In this document: piece by piece, positions 15,103-24,679 of the stretch | Position numbering within the stretch: the stretch's first letter is position 1 | How the letters are laid out: each line of letters begins with the position of its first letter | NCBI RefSeq assembly: GCF_001652915.1 | Contig: NZ_BBQI01000005.1 | Coordinates: 53,146-117,145, forward strand | Origin: Cupriavidus sp. D384 | GTDB lineage: Bacteria > Pseudomonadota > Gammaproteobacteria > Burkholderiales > Burkholderiaceae | Reading direction: 5' to 3' | Length of the DNA stretch: 64,000 nucleotides | The notes under the pieces: generated by a model | The model's database searches: none | What the model was told of the DNA's origin: nothing | Seen by the model: only the letters and a program-made list of their open reading frames with translations | Program-made: the position numbers and the translations under genes

Positions 15103-15983
15103 GGGGTCAGAACACATTAAATATTGCACCATCACAACTCCCATTTTAAATAGGGACACATTATCTTTGATCCACATTGGCACCATGTTGGTGCGCAATA
15201 TCAGGGCAACTACGTTGACTCGGTCCCCGCCGCTTCGGCATCCGGAATAACCGACTTTCTTGGTCGACCTTTAGGCAGCGGCTGGACGCGTCGCGTCGCG
15301 TGGCGTTCAAGTTGCATCATGAACGCGTCGCTACCCAGTGGCCAGCCGCTGTGGGCGTGTTTCTGCAGCGTGGCGAGCGTGCGGCCCGACAAACCCTCGG
15401 CCGTCAGCGCGCGGTAGTTGGACTGCCGCTCGAATGGCGTATTGCCAAGACCCCAATAGATGGAGTGATCGCTCACAATCGGGTTGGATTCGAAGCCCGC
15501 GTGATGGCGGTAGCTGCTCCACCGGTCAGCCTCGGGCGCGATGACCTCGCCGGCCCGCACGGCATTGCCCTCCGCATAGAGCATGGCCGGGAGCAGCCAG
15601 GTATCTGCCTCGATGACAGCCGAGCGGAAGCGTCCCTCCCAGAGGGTGCCGGTGCGCTCGGCCACGCGGTTGAAATGGCGGGCGTAGCGGCGCCCAACCG
15701 CCTGCATGGTCAGGCTCAGCGAATCGGGGCCCTTGGGGGAGGCTACCAGATGGATATGGTTGGGGCGCAGCGCGTAGGCATGGATGGCCAGCTCATGCTC
15801 GCGGGCAGCCATGCGCAGGCAATCGAGGTAGTGCAGGTAGTCGTCTGCCCCCAGGAACACGGGCTGGCGGTTGTTGCCGCGCTGCAACACCATGGCCGGC
15901 AAGCCGGCGGGAGAGAAACGGGGAAGGCGGGCCATCGGGCATCCCGGTCGAAAGATGCCCGCATCATAACCTGATCTGTCCCC
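15103..15983 (-). mobile_element. Solitary RAYT/IS200-like element
   Basis: The transposase gene is bracketed by related ends: GGGGTCAG at 15103-15110 and CTGTCCCC at 15976-15983, an inverted pair with one mismatch in eight. Between the gene's 3' end and the left end is a markedly AT-rich stretch (about 15090-15190) containing ACACATTA twice (15112-15119 and near 15157), unlike the GC-rich surroundings. The right end lies 9 bp from the dgt stop. Exact limits are uncertain. Confidence 0.6.
15210..15935 (-). CDS. REP-associated tyrosine transposase (RAYT), Y1_Tnp family
   Basis: 241 residues. The His-hydrophobic-His metal-binding motif is in RPNHIHLVASP (about residues 58-68) and the probable catalytic tyrosine is in VGRRYARHFNR (about 85-95), followed by GTLWEGRFRSAVIE, which is characteristic of the RAYT branch of IS200/IS605 transposases. 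These enzymes cut and join single-stranded DNA. The C-terminal extension is rich in basic residues (PLPKGRPRKS). No accessory TnpB is present. The gene looks intact. Confidence 0.92.
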   Translation of the reverse strand: MARLPRFSPAGLPAMVLQRGNNRQPVFLGADDYLHYLDCLRMAAREHELAIHAYALRPNHIHLVASPKGPDSLSLTMQAVGRRYARHFNRVAERTGTLWEGRFRSAVIEADTWLLPAMLYAEGNAVRAGEVIAPEADRWSSYRHHAGFESNPIVSDHSIYWGLGNTPFERQSNYRALTAEGLSGRTLATLQKHAHSGWPLGSDAFMMQLERHATRRVQPLPKGRPRKSVIPDAEAAGTEST

Positions 15984-15992
15984 GTTTTCGGA

Positions 15993-17156
15993 TCAGCCGA
16001 TCGAGTTGCTCTCGCTGACGGCGAAGATGCGCCGGTGCTCGCGGATGGCATAGCGATCCGTCATACCGGCGATGTAGTGGGCGATCAGGCGCGGCTGGTC
16101 GGCGCCATGGCCTGCCTGGTACTGGGGCGGCAGCAGACGCGAATCCTGCATGAAGGCGCCGAAGAGATCCGTGATGATGCGCTGCGCCTTGGCCGACATG
16201 CGCATGACCAGGTAGTGCCGGTACAGATGCCGGAACAGGAAGCGCTTCAGCGCGGCGGCTTCTTCGTGGATCTTCGGGCTGAACGACACCAGCGGCCCCG
16301 CCGCCCGCACGTCGTCGATCGACTTCGGATTGGCGGCGGCGATATTGCGCCCGGTGGTCTCGATCAGGTCGACGATCAGCGTATTGATCATGCGCCGGAC
16401 AGTCTCGTTGATCGCCCGGCGCCCGTTGATACCCGGGAACGCCGCTACCACCTCGGCGCGGTGGCGGCCCCACATCGGCACTTCGTCCAGTTGTTCCAGC
16501 GTCAGCAGGCCGGAGCGCAGGCCATCGTCGATATCGTGGTTGTTGTAGGCGATTTCATCGGCCAGATTGGCCAGCTGGGCCTCCAGCGAAGGCTGTGCCC
16601 CCTCCAGGAAACGCCGCCCCAGTTCGCCCAGCGCCGCCGCATTGACGCGCGAACAGTGCTTGAGAATGCCTTCACGCGTCTCGAACGTCAGGTTCAGCCC
16701 GTTGAAGCCGCCGTAGCGCTCCTCCAGTTCGTCAACCACCAGCAGGCTCTGCAGGTTGTGCTCGAAACCGCCATGATTCTTCATGCAGCCGTTCAGCGCA
16801 TCCTGCCCGGCGTGGCCGAACGGCGTATGGCCCAGGTCATGGGCCAGCGAGATCGCCTCGACCAGATCCTCGTTGAGCCGCAGGTTGCGCGCGATGGAGC
16901 GGGCGATCTGCGCCACCTCCAGGCTGTGCGTCAGCCGCGTGCGGAACAGGTCGCCCTCGTGGTTGACGAAGACCTGGGTCTTGTATTCGAGCCGGCGGAA
17001 GGCCGTGCTGTGGATCACGCGGTCGCGGTCGCGCTGGAATTCACTGCGCGAGGACGAGGCCGGTTCGGCATGCACCCGGCCGCGCGTCTTTGCGGAGCGC
17101 GCGGCGTAAGGGGCGAGATGGGCTTCGAGGTCGGTCGCTGGAGCGGTGGTGGTCAT
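15993..17156 (-). CDS. dgt: dGTP triphosphohydrolase-like protein
   Basis: 387-residue HD-domain protein of the Dgt family. The metal-binding residues are visible in [17 protein letters not shown] (first His), in [16 protein letters not shown] (HD and a further His) and in [15 protein letters not shown] (last Asp). It hydrolyses dNTPs to nucleoside and triphosphate and helps set dNTP pools. It lies 55 bp downstream of aroB on the same strand and may be in the aroKB operon. Length is that of the shorter, type-2 Dgt proteins rather than the 505-residue E. coli enzyme. Confidence 0.92.
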   Translation of the reverse strand: MTTTAPATDLEAHLAPYAARSAKTRGRVHAEPASSSRSEFQRDRDRVIHSTAFRRLEYKTQVFVNHEGDLFRTRLTHSLEVAQIARSIARNLRLNEDLVEAISLAHDLGHTPFGHAGQDALNGCMKNHGGFEHNLQSLLVVDELEERYGGFNGLNLTFETREGILKHCSRVNAAALGELGRRFLEGAQPSLEAQLANLADEIAYNNHDIDDGLRSGLLTLEQLDEVPMWGRHRAEVVAAFPGINGRRAINETVRRMINTLIVDLIETTGRNIAAANPKSIDDVRAAGPLVSFSPKIHEEAAALKRFLFRHLYRHYLVMRMSAKAQRIITDLFGAFMQDSRLLPPQYQAGHGADQPRLIAHYIAGMTDRYAIREHRRIFAVSESNSIG

Positions 17157-17211
17157 GCGGGCAATCCGTTATTCCGTTGCTGGTTCAGGGTTGCAAGGCA
17201 TAACCAGGCGC

Positions 17212-18318
17212 TTACGCGACCGGTGCCTCTGCGGGAGGTTTCAGGACGGCGTGGCGCAGCGTGTCACGCAGGTCCGGGTCCGGTACGGTGGTAATGAATG
17301 CTTCGCCAAGCTTGCGCAGCAGGATGAACTTGATGCTGCCGGCTTCGGCCTTCTTGTCCACCTTCATCAGCTCGATATAGCGGTCGATCCCCAGGTCCGG
17401 CGCCACCACAGGCAGCAGTGCCGCCTGCGTCAGCGTACGGATGCGCGCGCGGGTCTCGACGTCGATAAACCCCAGGCGATGCGACAGATCGGCCGCCATC
17501 ACCATGCCGCAGCCCACCGCCTCGCCATGGAGCCATTCGCCATAGCCCATGCCCGCTTCGATGGCATGGCCGAACGTGTGGCCAAAGTTCAGGATGGCGC
17601 GCAGCCCGCCTTCGCGCTCGTCCTGCGCCACCACGGCGGCCTTGATCTCGCACGAGCGGCGCACCGCCTCGGCCATCAGGACGGTGTCGCATGCATTGAG
17701 CGCCGCGATGTTGTCCTCGATCCAGCCAAAATACCCGGCGTCGGCAATCGCGCCGTGCTTGATGACTTCGGCCAGCCCGGCGGCCAGTTCGCGCGGCGGC
17801 AGGGTCTTCAGCGTGTCGATGTCGGCGATCACGGCGTTGGGCTGGTGGAACGCCCCGATCATGTTCTTGCCCAGCGGGTGGTTGATCCCCGTCTTGCCGC
17901 CGACCGACGAATCCACCTGCGACAGCAGCGTGGTCGGCATCTGCACGAACGGCACGCCGCGCATGTAGCAGGCGGCGGCAAAGCCGGTCATGTCGCCCAC
18001 CACGCCACCGCCCAGCGCGATCAGCGTGGTCTTGCGGTCGGCGCCCGCCCGTAGCAGGGCGTCGAAGATCAGGTTCAGCGTTTCCCACTGCTTGAAGCGC
18101 TCGCCGTCCGGGAGCACCACCGTACGCACGGTCTTGCCCAGGGCAGCCAGCACCGCTTCGACGCGGGCGGCATAGAGCGGGCCCACCGTCTCGTTGGTGA
18201 CGATGACGGCATGCTGGCCGCGCACATGCGGTTGCAGCAGGTCGGCGCGGTCCAGCAGGCCGCCGCCGATGTGGATCGGGTAGCTACGCGCCCCGAGGTC
18301 GACTTCCAGCGTGATCAT
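17212..18318 (-). CDS. aroB: 3-dehydroquinate synthase
   Basis: 368 residues with the family hallmarks: NAD-binding [13 protein letters not shown], the active-site segment [29 protein letters not shown], and metal-binding histidines in [11 protein letters not shown]. It converts DAHP to 3-dehydroquinate in the shikimate pathway. The start overlaps the aroK stop by 4 bp, the usual aroKB arrangement. Confidence 0.97.
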   Translation of the reverse strand: MITLEVDLGARSYPIHIGGGLLDRADLLQPHVRGQHAVIVTNETVGPLYAARVEAVLAALGKTVRTVVLPDGERFKQWETLNLIFDALLRAGADRKTTLIALGGGVVGDMTGFAAACYMRGVPFVQMPTTLLSQVDSSVGGKTGINHPLGKNMIGAFHQPNAVIADIDTLKTLPPRELAAGLAEVIKHGAIADAGYFGWIEDNIAALNACDTVLMAEAVRRSCEIKAAVVAQDEREGGLRAILNFGHTFGHAIEAGMGYGEWLHGEAVGCGMVMAADLSHRLGFIDVETRARIRTLTQAALLPVVAPDLGIDRYIELMKVDKKAEAGSIKFILLRKLGEAFITTVPDPDLRDTLRHAVLKPPAEAPVA

Positions 18319-18914
18319 GAATGGGTGTCCTGCGCCGGCTGCCCTGCCACCGCGTCGGTGTCGGGGGCGGTTTCCGCGGGCGGAAACGTAAAACCGGCCA
18401 TTTCAAGTTGCATGAGAACCATATTAGCAAGCTGTGCCACGGTCGGCTTGCCGGTTTCGATAATGAAGTCCGCCACTTCGCGGTAAAGCGGGTCGCGCTG
18501 GGCGTAAAGCGCCTCCAGCCGGCCCTTGGGATCTTCGGTCTGCAGCAGGGGACGGTTGCGGTCGTGGCGCGTGCGCAGCCACAAGTCATGCGGACTGGCG
18601 CGCAGGTAGACCACCGTTCCGTTGGCTTTCAGGGCCTCGCGGTTAGCCTCGCGCAGCACCGCCCCCCCGCCTGTGGCCAGCACGATGCCGGTGCGGCCGG
18701 TCAGTTCTGCAATGATCTGCGCCTCGCGGTCCCGGAACCCGGCCTCGCCCTCATGCTCGAAAATCACCGGTATCTTCACGCCGCAACGCGCTTCGATCTC
18801 GTGATCCGAGTCGAAGAACGGGTAATCGAGGCGTCGGGCCACCGAGCGGCCGACCGTGGTCTTGCCGGCGCCCATCAGGCCAACAAAGAAAAGATTCGGG
18901 CGATTGGCTGTCAC
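18315..18914 (-). CDS. aroK: Shikimate kinase
   Basis: 199 residues. P-loop [12 protein letters not shown] is near residues 13-24, the shikimate-binding [11 protein letters not shown] near 36-46, [14 protein letters not shown] near 81-94 and the lid arginine in the [11 protein letters not shown] region. It phosphorylates shikimate with ATP. The start is GTG at 18914. A 25-residue C-terminal extension rich in Pro and Thr is beyond the core fold. It is the first gene after the pilQ terminator, so it probably has its own promoter in 18915-19053. Confidence 0.95.
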   Translation of the reverse strand: MTANRPNLFFVGLMGAGKTTVGRSVARRLDYPFFDSDHEIEARCGVKIPVIFEHEGEAGFRDREAQIIAELTGRTGIVLATGGGAVLREANREALKANGTVVYLRASPHDLWLRTRHDRNRPLLQTEDPKGRLEALYAQRDPLYREVADFIIETGKPTVAQLANMVLMQLEMAGFTFPPAETAPDTDAVAGQPAQDTHS

Positions 18915-19053
18915 TGGACTGTCTTGCGCGAAAAGGCTCGGGGCTTTGGCACGCCGCCCGGGCCACCTCGCTGGCGTGATTCATACGCCATTGTGCATCA
19001 TTGCGGTCCGGTTCCGGCTGGCCGTCGGTACCGCCAACGATGCCGCGAAAAGG

Positions 19054-19083
19054 AAAAAGGCCGCGTCGGATACCGACGCGGCC
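19054..19083 (-). terminator. Intrinsic terminator after pilQ
   Basis: Perfect 11-bp GC stem (19059-19069 with 19073-19083) and a 3-base loop. On the minus strand it is followed by TTTTTCC. It ends the pilMNOPQ transcript before aroK. Confidence 0.9.
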
Positions 19084-19127
19084 TGCCAGTCTACTGCATC
19101 CGGGCCCCCTGCTGCACCCGGACGGTG

Positions 19128-21257
19128 TTATTTCAACGATACGCTGTCGTTCAGGATGCGCGGCGTCAGGAACACCAGCAGCTCGGTCCGGTTGTTGACC
19201 TTGGCGTTGTTCTTGAACAGGTTGCCCAGCACCGGGAGATCGCCCAGCCAGGGCACCTTGTTGACGGTGTTCGACTCGTCCTGGCTGTAGATACCGCCGA
19301 TCACCACGGTGCCGCCGTTCTCGACCAGCACCTGCGTCTGCACGTGCTTGGTGTCGATGGCGAAGCCGCTGACGGTCTGGATACCGACGCTGTCCTTGTT
19401 GACGTCGACGTCCAGCAGCACATTGCCTTCCGGCGTGATCTGCGGCGTGACTTCCAGCTTCAGGTTGGCCTTGCGGAACTGGACCGACGTGGCGCCGCTC
19501 GACGTGGCGGACTGGTACGGCAGTTCGGTACCCTGCTCGATCAGCGCCTTGATGTTGTTGGCGGTCACGACACGCGGGCTGGAGATGACCTTGCCCTTGC
19601 CATCGGCTTCCAGCGCGGACAGTTCCACGTCCAGGAACCGGCCCGCAGCGGCATTGAAGATACTGAACGCCGCGGTAGCCGGGTTCGCGCCATTGATGGC
19701 CGCAGCCGGCAGGCTCAGCGCCGGCGAGAGGTCGTTCGTGGCGCCCGGCAGCGAGTTGCCGTAGTTGGTGCTCAGCGAGCTGCCCGACTTCGGCATCGCG
19801 AAACCGAGCTTCACACCGAGGTTACGGCTGAAGGTATCGCTGGCCTCGACGATACGTGCCTCGATAATCACCTGACGCACCGGGATATCGATCTTCTGCA
19901 GGAAGACCTGCACTTCCTGGAGCTTCGAACCGATGTCCGACACGAACAGCTGGTTGGTACGCGGGTCCGCCGTCAGCGAGCCGCGCTTGGACAACATGCG
20001 CGTGATGGCGGAAGTCCCTGCGCCACCCATCGCCGGGGCGGCAGCGCCACCGCCACCGGCACCCCCGGCCACTGCCAGGCCCAGCAGCATTCGGCGAACG
20101 TCGTCGGCGCGTTGGTAGTTCAGCTGGAATACCTGGCTGCGGATCGGCTCAAGCTCGTTGATCTGCTGCTGCGCTTCCAGTTCGAGCTTTTCCTTCGTGG
20201 CCAGTTCGGCCTTGGGCGCCACCCACAGCACGTTGCCGTTACGGCGCGATGCCAGGCCCTTGGAATCGAGCACGATCTGCAGCGCCTGGTCCCACGGCAC
20301 ATCCTTCAGGCGCAGCGTCAGGTTGCCCTGCACCGTGTCGCTGGTGATGATGTTCAGGTTCGTGAAGTCGGCAAAGACCTGCAGCAGCGAGCGGATGTCG
20401 ATGTTCTGGAAGTTCAGCGACAGGCGCTCGCCCCGGTAGCCCTGCCCCGAGATCAGCTTGTTCGGATCTTCCTTGACCTGGCGCACCTCGACCACGAACT
20501 GGTTGTCAGTCTGGTACGAGCTGTATTCCCAGTTGCCGCGAGGCTCGATCGTCAGCCGTGCCGAGCCGTTGGCATCGCTGGCGCGCATGGCCTGCACCGG
20601 CGTGCCGAAGTCGGTCACGTCGAAGCGGCGGCGCAGATCGTTCGGCAGTCCGGTGCCAAGGAAGTCCACCACCAGGTGCTGGCCCTGCTGCTGGATATTG
20701 ACGCCCGACTCGCGCGACGACAGGTCCACCACCACCCGGCCGGCACCATCGGTGCCGCGGCGGAAGTCGATGTTGCGGATCAGCGTACGGTTTGCCGCCA
20801 CGGGCTGCATTGCCGGCGCCGTCGGCGCGAACGTCGGCACGGCTGCAGCCGCCGATTGCGTCACGTTGTCCATCAGCACCACGAACTGGTTGCCGCGCAT
20901 TTCCGTGCGGTACGTGGCGTTGCGGGCCAGGTTCAGCACCACACGGGTGCGGTCACCGATCTGCATCACATTGGCGCTCTTGAGCAGCTTGCCCGCGTAC
21001 TCGTACTGCGCGCGGCCCTTCGCAAATCCCGTATCGAAGAAGTCGATCGCGATCTTTGCCGGGTTCTGCGTCGTGAAGTCCGCAGGCTTCTGCGATAGCG
21101 GACCCTGCAGGTCGACCGTAAATACGGTCTGCTCGCCAACCACGTTGGCGTCTACCTGCTTGAGCTGGTTGTTCTGTGCCAGTGCGGCCGGAGAGGCCAG
21201 CACGAGCGCCATCGCTGAAGCGCCCGCAAGCGCCCGGACCCAACGTGCCGTGATCAT
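19128..21257 (-). CDS. pilQ: Type IV pilus secretin PilQ
   Basis: 709 residues from the ATG at 21257, which overlaps the pilP stop by 4 bp. In-frame codons further upstream lie inside pilP. A signal peptide is followed by two AMIN domains (peptidoglycan binding, about 30-240), an STN/N0 domain (LSLNFQNIDIRSLLQVFADFTNLNIITSD), N1 and the C-terminal secretin domain (VIIEARIVEASDTFSRNLGVKLGF, VPWLGDLPVLGNLFKN). It forms the outer-membrane channel for the pilus. A Gly/Ala-rich loop (about residues 405-425) separates N1 from the secretin core. Confidence 0.96.
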   Translation of the reverse strand: MITARWVRALAGASAMALVLASPAALAQNNQLKQVDANVVGEQTVFTVDLQGPLSQKPADFTTQNPAKIAIDFFDTGFAKGRAQYEYAGKLLKSANVMQIGDRTRVVLNLARNATYRTEMRGNQFVVLMDNVTQSAAAAVPTFAPTAPAMQPVAANRTLIRNIDFRRGTDGAGRVVVDLSSRESGVNIQQQGQHLVVDFLGTGLPNDLRRRFDVTDFGTPVQAMRASDANGSARLTIEPRGNWEYSSYQTDNQFVVEVRQVKEDPNKLISGQGYRGERLSLNFQNIDIRSLLQVFADFTNLNIITSDTVQGNLTLRLKDVPWDQALQIVLDSKGLASRRNGNVLWVAPKAELATKEKLELEAQQQINELEPIRSQVFQLNYQRADDVRRMLLGLAVAGGAGGGGAAAPAMGGAGTSAITRMLSKRGSLTADPRTNQLFVSDIGSKLQEVQVFLQKIDIPVRQVIIEARIVEASDTFSRNLGVKLGFAMPKSGSSLSTNYGNSLPGATNDLSPALSLPAAAINGANPATAAFSIFNAAAGRFLDVELSALEADGKGKVISSPRVVTANNIKALIEQGTELPYQSATSSGATSVQFRKANLKLEVTPQITPEGNVLLDVDVNKDSVGIQTVSGFAIDTKHVQTQVLVENGGTVVIGGIYSQDESNTVNKVPWLGDLPVLGNLFKNNAKVNNRTELLVFLTPRILNDSVSLK

Positions 21258-21793
21258 GCGGATGCCTCCAGCTTCAGGCTGGTCATTTTCTCTTTCCAAT
21301 CTGAGACCCCTTCCCGAACCAATTCGCGCAACACGATCTCCTGATCGCTGATGCGGACCACCCGGCCATAGCTCTGGCCGAGATACTGACCCACCTTGAC
21401 GTGATGGATCTTGTTATCTACGCGTACGACACCGTAGGTCTCGCCGTTTTTCTTCAGCATGCCGAGCATCTTGAAGTTCTCCAGCGGATAATCTTCAAGC
21501 GGCTCGTGTCGCCGTCCGGCCTCCGGCGACTCAGACATCGTCTTGTTCAGATCGCCAATCTTGGTCTGCGCAAACGGCTCCGGCGACGCGCGCCCGCCGT
21601 ACTCGCGTGGCGTGTACGACTTGACCTCGGGCAACGGTTCCGGCGCTGGCGCCTTGGCGGCGCGTGTCTGCGTCATCCACTGGCGCAGGTCATCGTCATC
21701 GCTCTGGCCGCAGCCGGCCAGTGCCACCACGGCCAGCGCGGCGGCCGCAAGCGTATGCAGCGCGGCGGGTGGACGTCGGGTCAGGCGGCTCAC
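21254..21793 (-). CDS. pilP: Type IV pilus lipoprotein PilP
   Basis: 179 residues. A lipoprotein signal ends in LAGC near residue 28. The C-terminal beta domain has the PilP pattern LENFKMLGMLKKNGETYGVVRVDNKIHHVKVGQYLGQSYGRV. It links the inner-membrane PilN/PilO complex to PilQ. The start is GTG overlapping the pilO stop (GTGA). Confidence 0.95.
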   Translation of the reverse strand: MSRLTRRPPAALHTLAAAALAVVALAGCGQSDDDDLRQWMTQTRAAKAPAPEPLPEVKSYTPREYGGRASPEPFAQTKIGDLNKTMSESPEAGRRHEPLEDYPLENFKMLGMLKKNGETYGVVRVDNKIHHVKVGQYLGQSYGRVVRISDQEIVLRELVREGVSDWKEKMTSLKLEASA

Positions 21794-22473
21794 TTGGCGC
21801 CTCCCTTCTTGTCCTTCTTGTTCTTCGCGGCGGCGTCGGCGGCAGCCCTGCGCTGCGCGGCCTGCTCGTCCGGATCCAGTGCGCGATAGGCCATCGCCAC
21901 CCCTTCCATCGACAGCGTGCCGTCCTTGCCGACCGACATGTTCAAGTTACGCATGGAAACGATCCGCGACAGGGCCGCCACGTCGGCATTGAACAGTGCG
22001 ACGTCGTGATAGCGGCCGGTGACCTTCAGGTTGACCGGGATTTCGGCAAAGTACGGCTTGATGGTGGCCGCCTGCGGCTTGAACAGCTCGAACTGCAGGC
22101 CACGCGCCACGCCGGCGTGGTTGACGTCTGCCAGCAGCGCATCCATTTCCGTGCTGTTCGGCAGTTGCCGTTCCGCCAGGGCCACGCGCTTTTCGACCTC
22201 GACCTTCTGCTTGCGCAGTTCTTCGAGATTGGCGACCTGCGACACCTTCGACTTGAACTGCTGCTTCAGCTGCTCGTGTTCGGCGTGCTTGCGATCAAGC
22301 TCGTCGCTCTTGTCGCTCCAGTAGAACTGCCAGCCAAGCCCCAGCACGATCACGGCAGCCAGGACAGAGAACAGCACGCGCGGCGCGGCCGGCCAGGTTT
22401 CCGGCTCGTTCAGGTTCAGACCGCGGAACTGCGTGGTCAGGTCCTGCAGGGAGATATTGGAATTCAGCGCCAT
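21790..22473 (-). CDS. pilO: Type IV pilus inner-membrane protein PilO
   Basis: 227 residues: a short cytoplasmic N-terminus, one transmembrane segment (about 33-52), a coiled-coil region rich in Glu/Lys/Gln (about 55-110) and a ferredoxin-like periplasmic domain. It pairs with PilN to form the alignment complex. The C-terminal 25 residues are Ala/Lys-rich. It begins 2 bp after pilN. Confidence 0.95.
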   Translation of the reverse strand: MALNSNISLQDLTTQFRGLNLNEPETWPAAPRVLFSVLAAVIVLGLGWQFYWSDKSDELDRKHAEHEQLKQQFKSKVSQVANLEELRKQKVEVEKRVALAERQLPNSTEMDALLADVNHAGVARGLQFELFKPQAATIKPYFAEIPVNLKVTGRYHDVALFNADVAALSRIVSMRNLNMSVGKDGTLSMEGVAMAYRALDPDEQAAQRRAAADAAAKNKKDKKGGAK

Positions 22474-22475
22474 GA

Positions 22476-23123
22476 TCAGACCTTGCCCTTCGCCGGCTTG
22501 TCCGCAGCTGCCGGTGCACCTGCCTTCTTCTTGTCAGCCGGCGGCTCCGGCGCACGATAGGCGAAACGCATCGAGAAATCGAACAGCCGGCGCTGTTCAC
22601 GCAGGTTGTTGGTCATCACGATCGCCTTCGACTCCACCAGCTCCGCACGATCCAGCCATTGCACCTGGCCGATGTTACGCAGCAGCTCCGACACGCGTTC
22701 GTTGGACTGTGCGACGCCAGCGACGACAAAGGTGTCGCCCGTCTGCTTGAGCGAAGTCAGGTACACGCCTTCGGGCACCTGACGCACCAGCTCTTCCAGC
22801 AGCTGCACGGGCAGGTTGCGCTCGGCCTGCAGGCTTTCGATGGCGCGCTGGCGATCCAGCAGTGCCTCGATATCCTTCTTGAGTGTCATGACTTCCTTGA
22901 TCTGCCCGTCCATGCGGGAGTTCTCGGTCGCCAGCGTCTGGTTGAGATGGGTCATCTCATCGATTTTTGAATCGATGAAGAAGCCGCCGATCAGCACGAC
23001 CAGCGCTCCCGCGCCCGCCGCACCGCCCAGCATGGTGTAGACCTTCTTGCGCCGGGCTGCCTTGCGCGCCTCGTGATACGGCAGCAGGTTGACCGACGGA
23101 ATGGTATTCGTCGTCGTGGACAT
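22476..23123 (-). CDS. pilN: Type IV pilus inner-membrane protein PilN
   Basis: 215 residues from the ATG at 23123, where family similarity begins with IPSVNLLPYHEARKAARRKK. This N-terminal motif (IN/VNLLPYRE type) binds PilM. One transmembrane segment (about 30-50), a coiled coil and a periplasmic domain with QVPEGVYLTSLKQ follow. The C-terminal tail is Lys/Ala/Pro-rich. Confidence 0.95.
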   Translation of the reverse strand: MSTTTNTIPSVNLLPYHEARKAARRKKVYTMLGGAAGAGALVVLIGGFFIDSKIDEMTHLNQTLATENSRMDGQIKEVMTLKKDIEALLDRQRAIESLQAERNLPVQLLEELVRQVPEGVYLTSLKQTGDTFVVAGVAQSNERVSELLRNIGQVQWLDRAELVESKAIVMTNNLREQRRLFDFSMRFAYRAPEPPADKKKAGAPAAADKPAKGKV

Positions 23124-23143
23124 GCGAGTCCCCCCGGGGTGGC

Positions 23144-24265
23144 TTATTGCAGGCCGCGCAGCGCCAGTCCCGCACTGACGATGTAGGCAGGCAGGTCGCG
23201 CTGGAGATAGCGCTCGTTGACCTTGCCTGCGGTCGTCATGTTTGCGAAGGGATTGGCCAGCGTGGTCGTGATCTGCGTCTGTTGCTGGATCGCCGCCTGT
23301 ACACCAAGCAGCGACGCGTGCCCGCCGGAAAGCAGGATCTCGTCGACGCGGCCGAGGCTGGAGCTGGCAATGAAATTGCCGATTGCGCCCTGCACCTCCA
23401 TGGCCAGCGCTTCCAGCGACGGCTTGAGCAGTTGCCCCCGCCACGCCTCGGGCAGCGTGTTCTTGCGCTTCTTGATTTCGGCCTTGAGCGCATCGAGCGT
23501 GAACATGCGTGCGGCGCTTTGCGTCAGCTGGTCGCCATAGCTGTTCAGCGGCTGCTCGTAGAGTTCCTTCCAGCCCTGGTAGAAGATGGCCTTGGAACGG
23601 CTGCCGCCCAGATGGACCACGGCCACCACGGGCAGGTCCTTGGCGTCGGTTTCGTTCAGGCCGGCGGGGACGCCGAGCATCTGCACGACCGAGCGCTGCA
23701 CGGCGTACTCTTCCACGTCCATCACCTGCGGCTTCAGGCCCGCCATCTCGGCGGCCGTCACGCGCTCCTGGACACGATCACTGTTGGCGGCCGTGACGCG
23801 TACGCCGATGCCGCCTTCCGTTTCGCTGGGACCAATCACCGCGAAGTCGAAATTCACCGCCTGGGACGGCGGATAGAGGCGGTGCGCCTCGGATTCGACC
23901 TGCGAATAGAGTTCGTCTTCGGACAGGTTGTCCGGCAGACTGACCGTCTGGGATTCCGTCAGCATGGACGGCACGCCCAGGACTACGTCCTTGGTGCGGA
24001 TGCCGGCCTTGCCGAGCGCGCGCTTGAGCGCAATCCCGACAGCTTCGATGTTGACCACGTTGCCATCGGCAACGGCGTTGCGGTCCAGCAGTTCGCTGGC
24101 GCATTTCTCCAGCCGATAGTCGTTTTTGCCTGCCCCAACGGACAGCTCAACGACCTTGACGCTGGACGAACCAATATCCACGCCGACCGTAGTCCGGCGC
24201 AGAAGACCCGACAAGATGCCCCGTCGCAAGGTTGACCCCCTGACATTTGAACTCGCCCACGGCAT
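23144..24265 (-). CDS. pilM: Type IV pilus actin-like protein PilM
   Basis: Actin-like cytoplasmic ATPase that docks on PilN. The N-terminal phosphate-binding motif VGVDIGSSSVKVVELS and the second one in LSGGHASLLGVQAAI are clear. It is the first gene of the operon, 20 bp before pilN. The start is uncertain: ATG at 24265 gives 373 residues, but a TTG at 24229 has a strong AGGGGG Shine-Dalgarno and would put about 15 residues before the actin motif, closer to other PilM proteins. Confidence 0.93.
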   Translation of the reverse strand: MPWASSNVRGSTLRRGILSGLLRRTTVGVDIGSSSVKVVELSVGAGKNDYRLEKCASELLDRNAVADGNVVNIEAVGIALKRALGKAGIRTKDVVLGVPSMLTESQTVSLPDNLSEDELYSQVESEAHRLYPPSQAVNFDFAVIGPSETEGGIGVRVTAANSDRVQERVTAAEMAGLKPQVMDVEEYAVQRSVVQMLGVPAGLNETDAKDLPVVAVVHLGGSRSKAIFYQGWKELYEQPLNSYGDQLTQSAARMFTLDALKAEIKKRKNTLPEAWRGQLLKPSLEALAMEVQGAIGNFIASSSLGRVDEILLSGGHASLLGVQAAIQQQTQITTTLANPFANMTTAGKVNERYLQRDLPAYIVSAGLALRGLQ

Positions 24266-24679
24266 GTCCGCTCTAATGGTGCGAGCCAGTTTCTTGGATG
24301 AAACGTTTGCTCTTTTATGTTCGTGGATTCTTACAAAATCCGGAGGCGCTGGCAATGTGCCGGTTTGACCACGCTTTCTTTTTCGGAAGGTCCCCACGAA
24401 TCCGTTGCCAAAATCCGACGGTCTGCAACCCCGCCATCGGGTGGCATCGTCCTGACACGATCGGTGCGCGCCAACTTGCGCGCTCCCCCGCAACACGCAC
24501 CCCGCCCTGAGGCATCGCCCGCCAGCCCGCGCCACGCCTGCGTCCTGCAGCACGTGACAGACTGATCTCAACGACATTACATCTTGTAACAGCGCGGTAG
24601 CGACTTTCGCGGCACAGCGTCGCGGGAGCCGTCAGGTACCGACGATATAATCCCGGGCACTCTTGTTAGGTAAACCCTT
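24266..24679. other. Divergent intergenic region pilM / mrcA
   Basis: 414 bp without a supported gene. It must carry the pilMNOPQ promoter (minus) and the mrcA promoter (plus). A perfect plus-strand TATAAT lies at 24646-24651, 28 bases before the mrcA ATG, with GC-rich sequence after it (CCCGGG) and no good -35. A short inverted repeat around 24577-24592 (ATTACA..TGTAA) lies upstream. I cannot assign the pilM promoter. Confidence 0.6.
24646..24651 (+). promoter_or_regulatory. Predicted -10 element of mrcA
   Basis: Perfect TATAAT followed by CCCGGGC. The transcription start would fall about 22 bases before the ATG. No convincing -35 hexamer 16-18 bp upstream. Confidence 0.5.

Noticed and set aside
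18321..21098. 925-residue plus-strand frame opposite aroK-pilQ
   Set aside because: Antisense shadow of pilQ and aroK with the same His/Arg/Gln-rich composition; no ribosome-binding site or recognisable domain.
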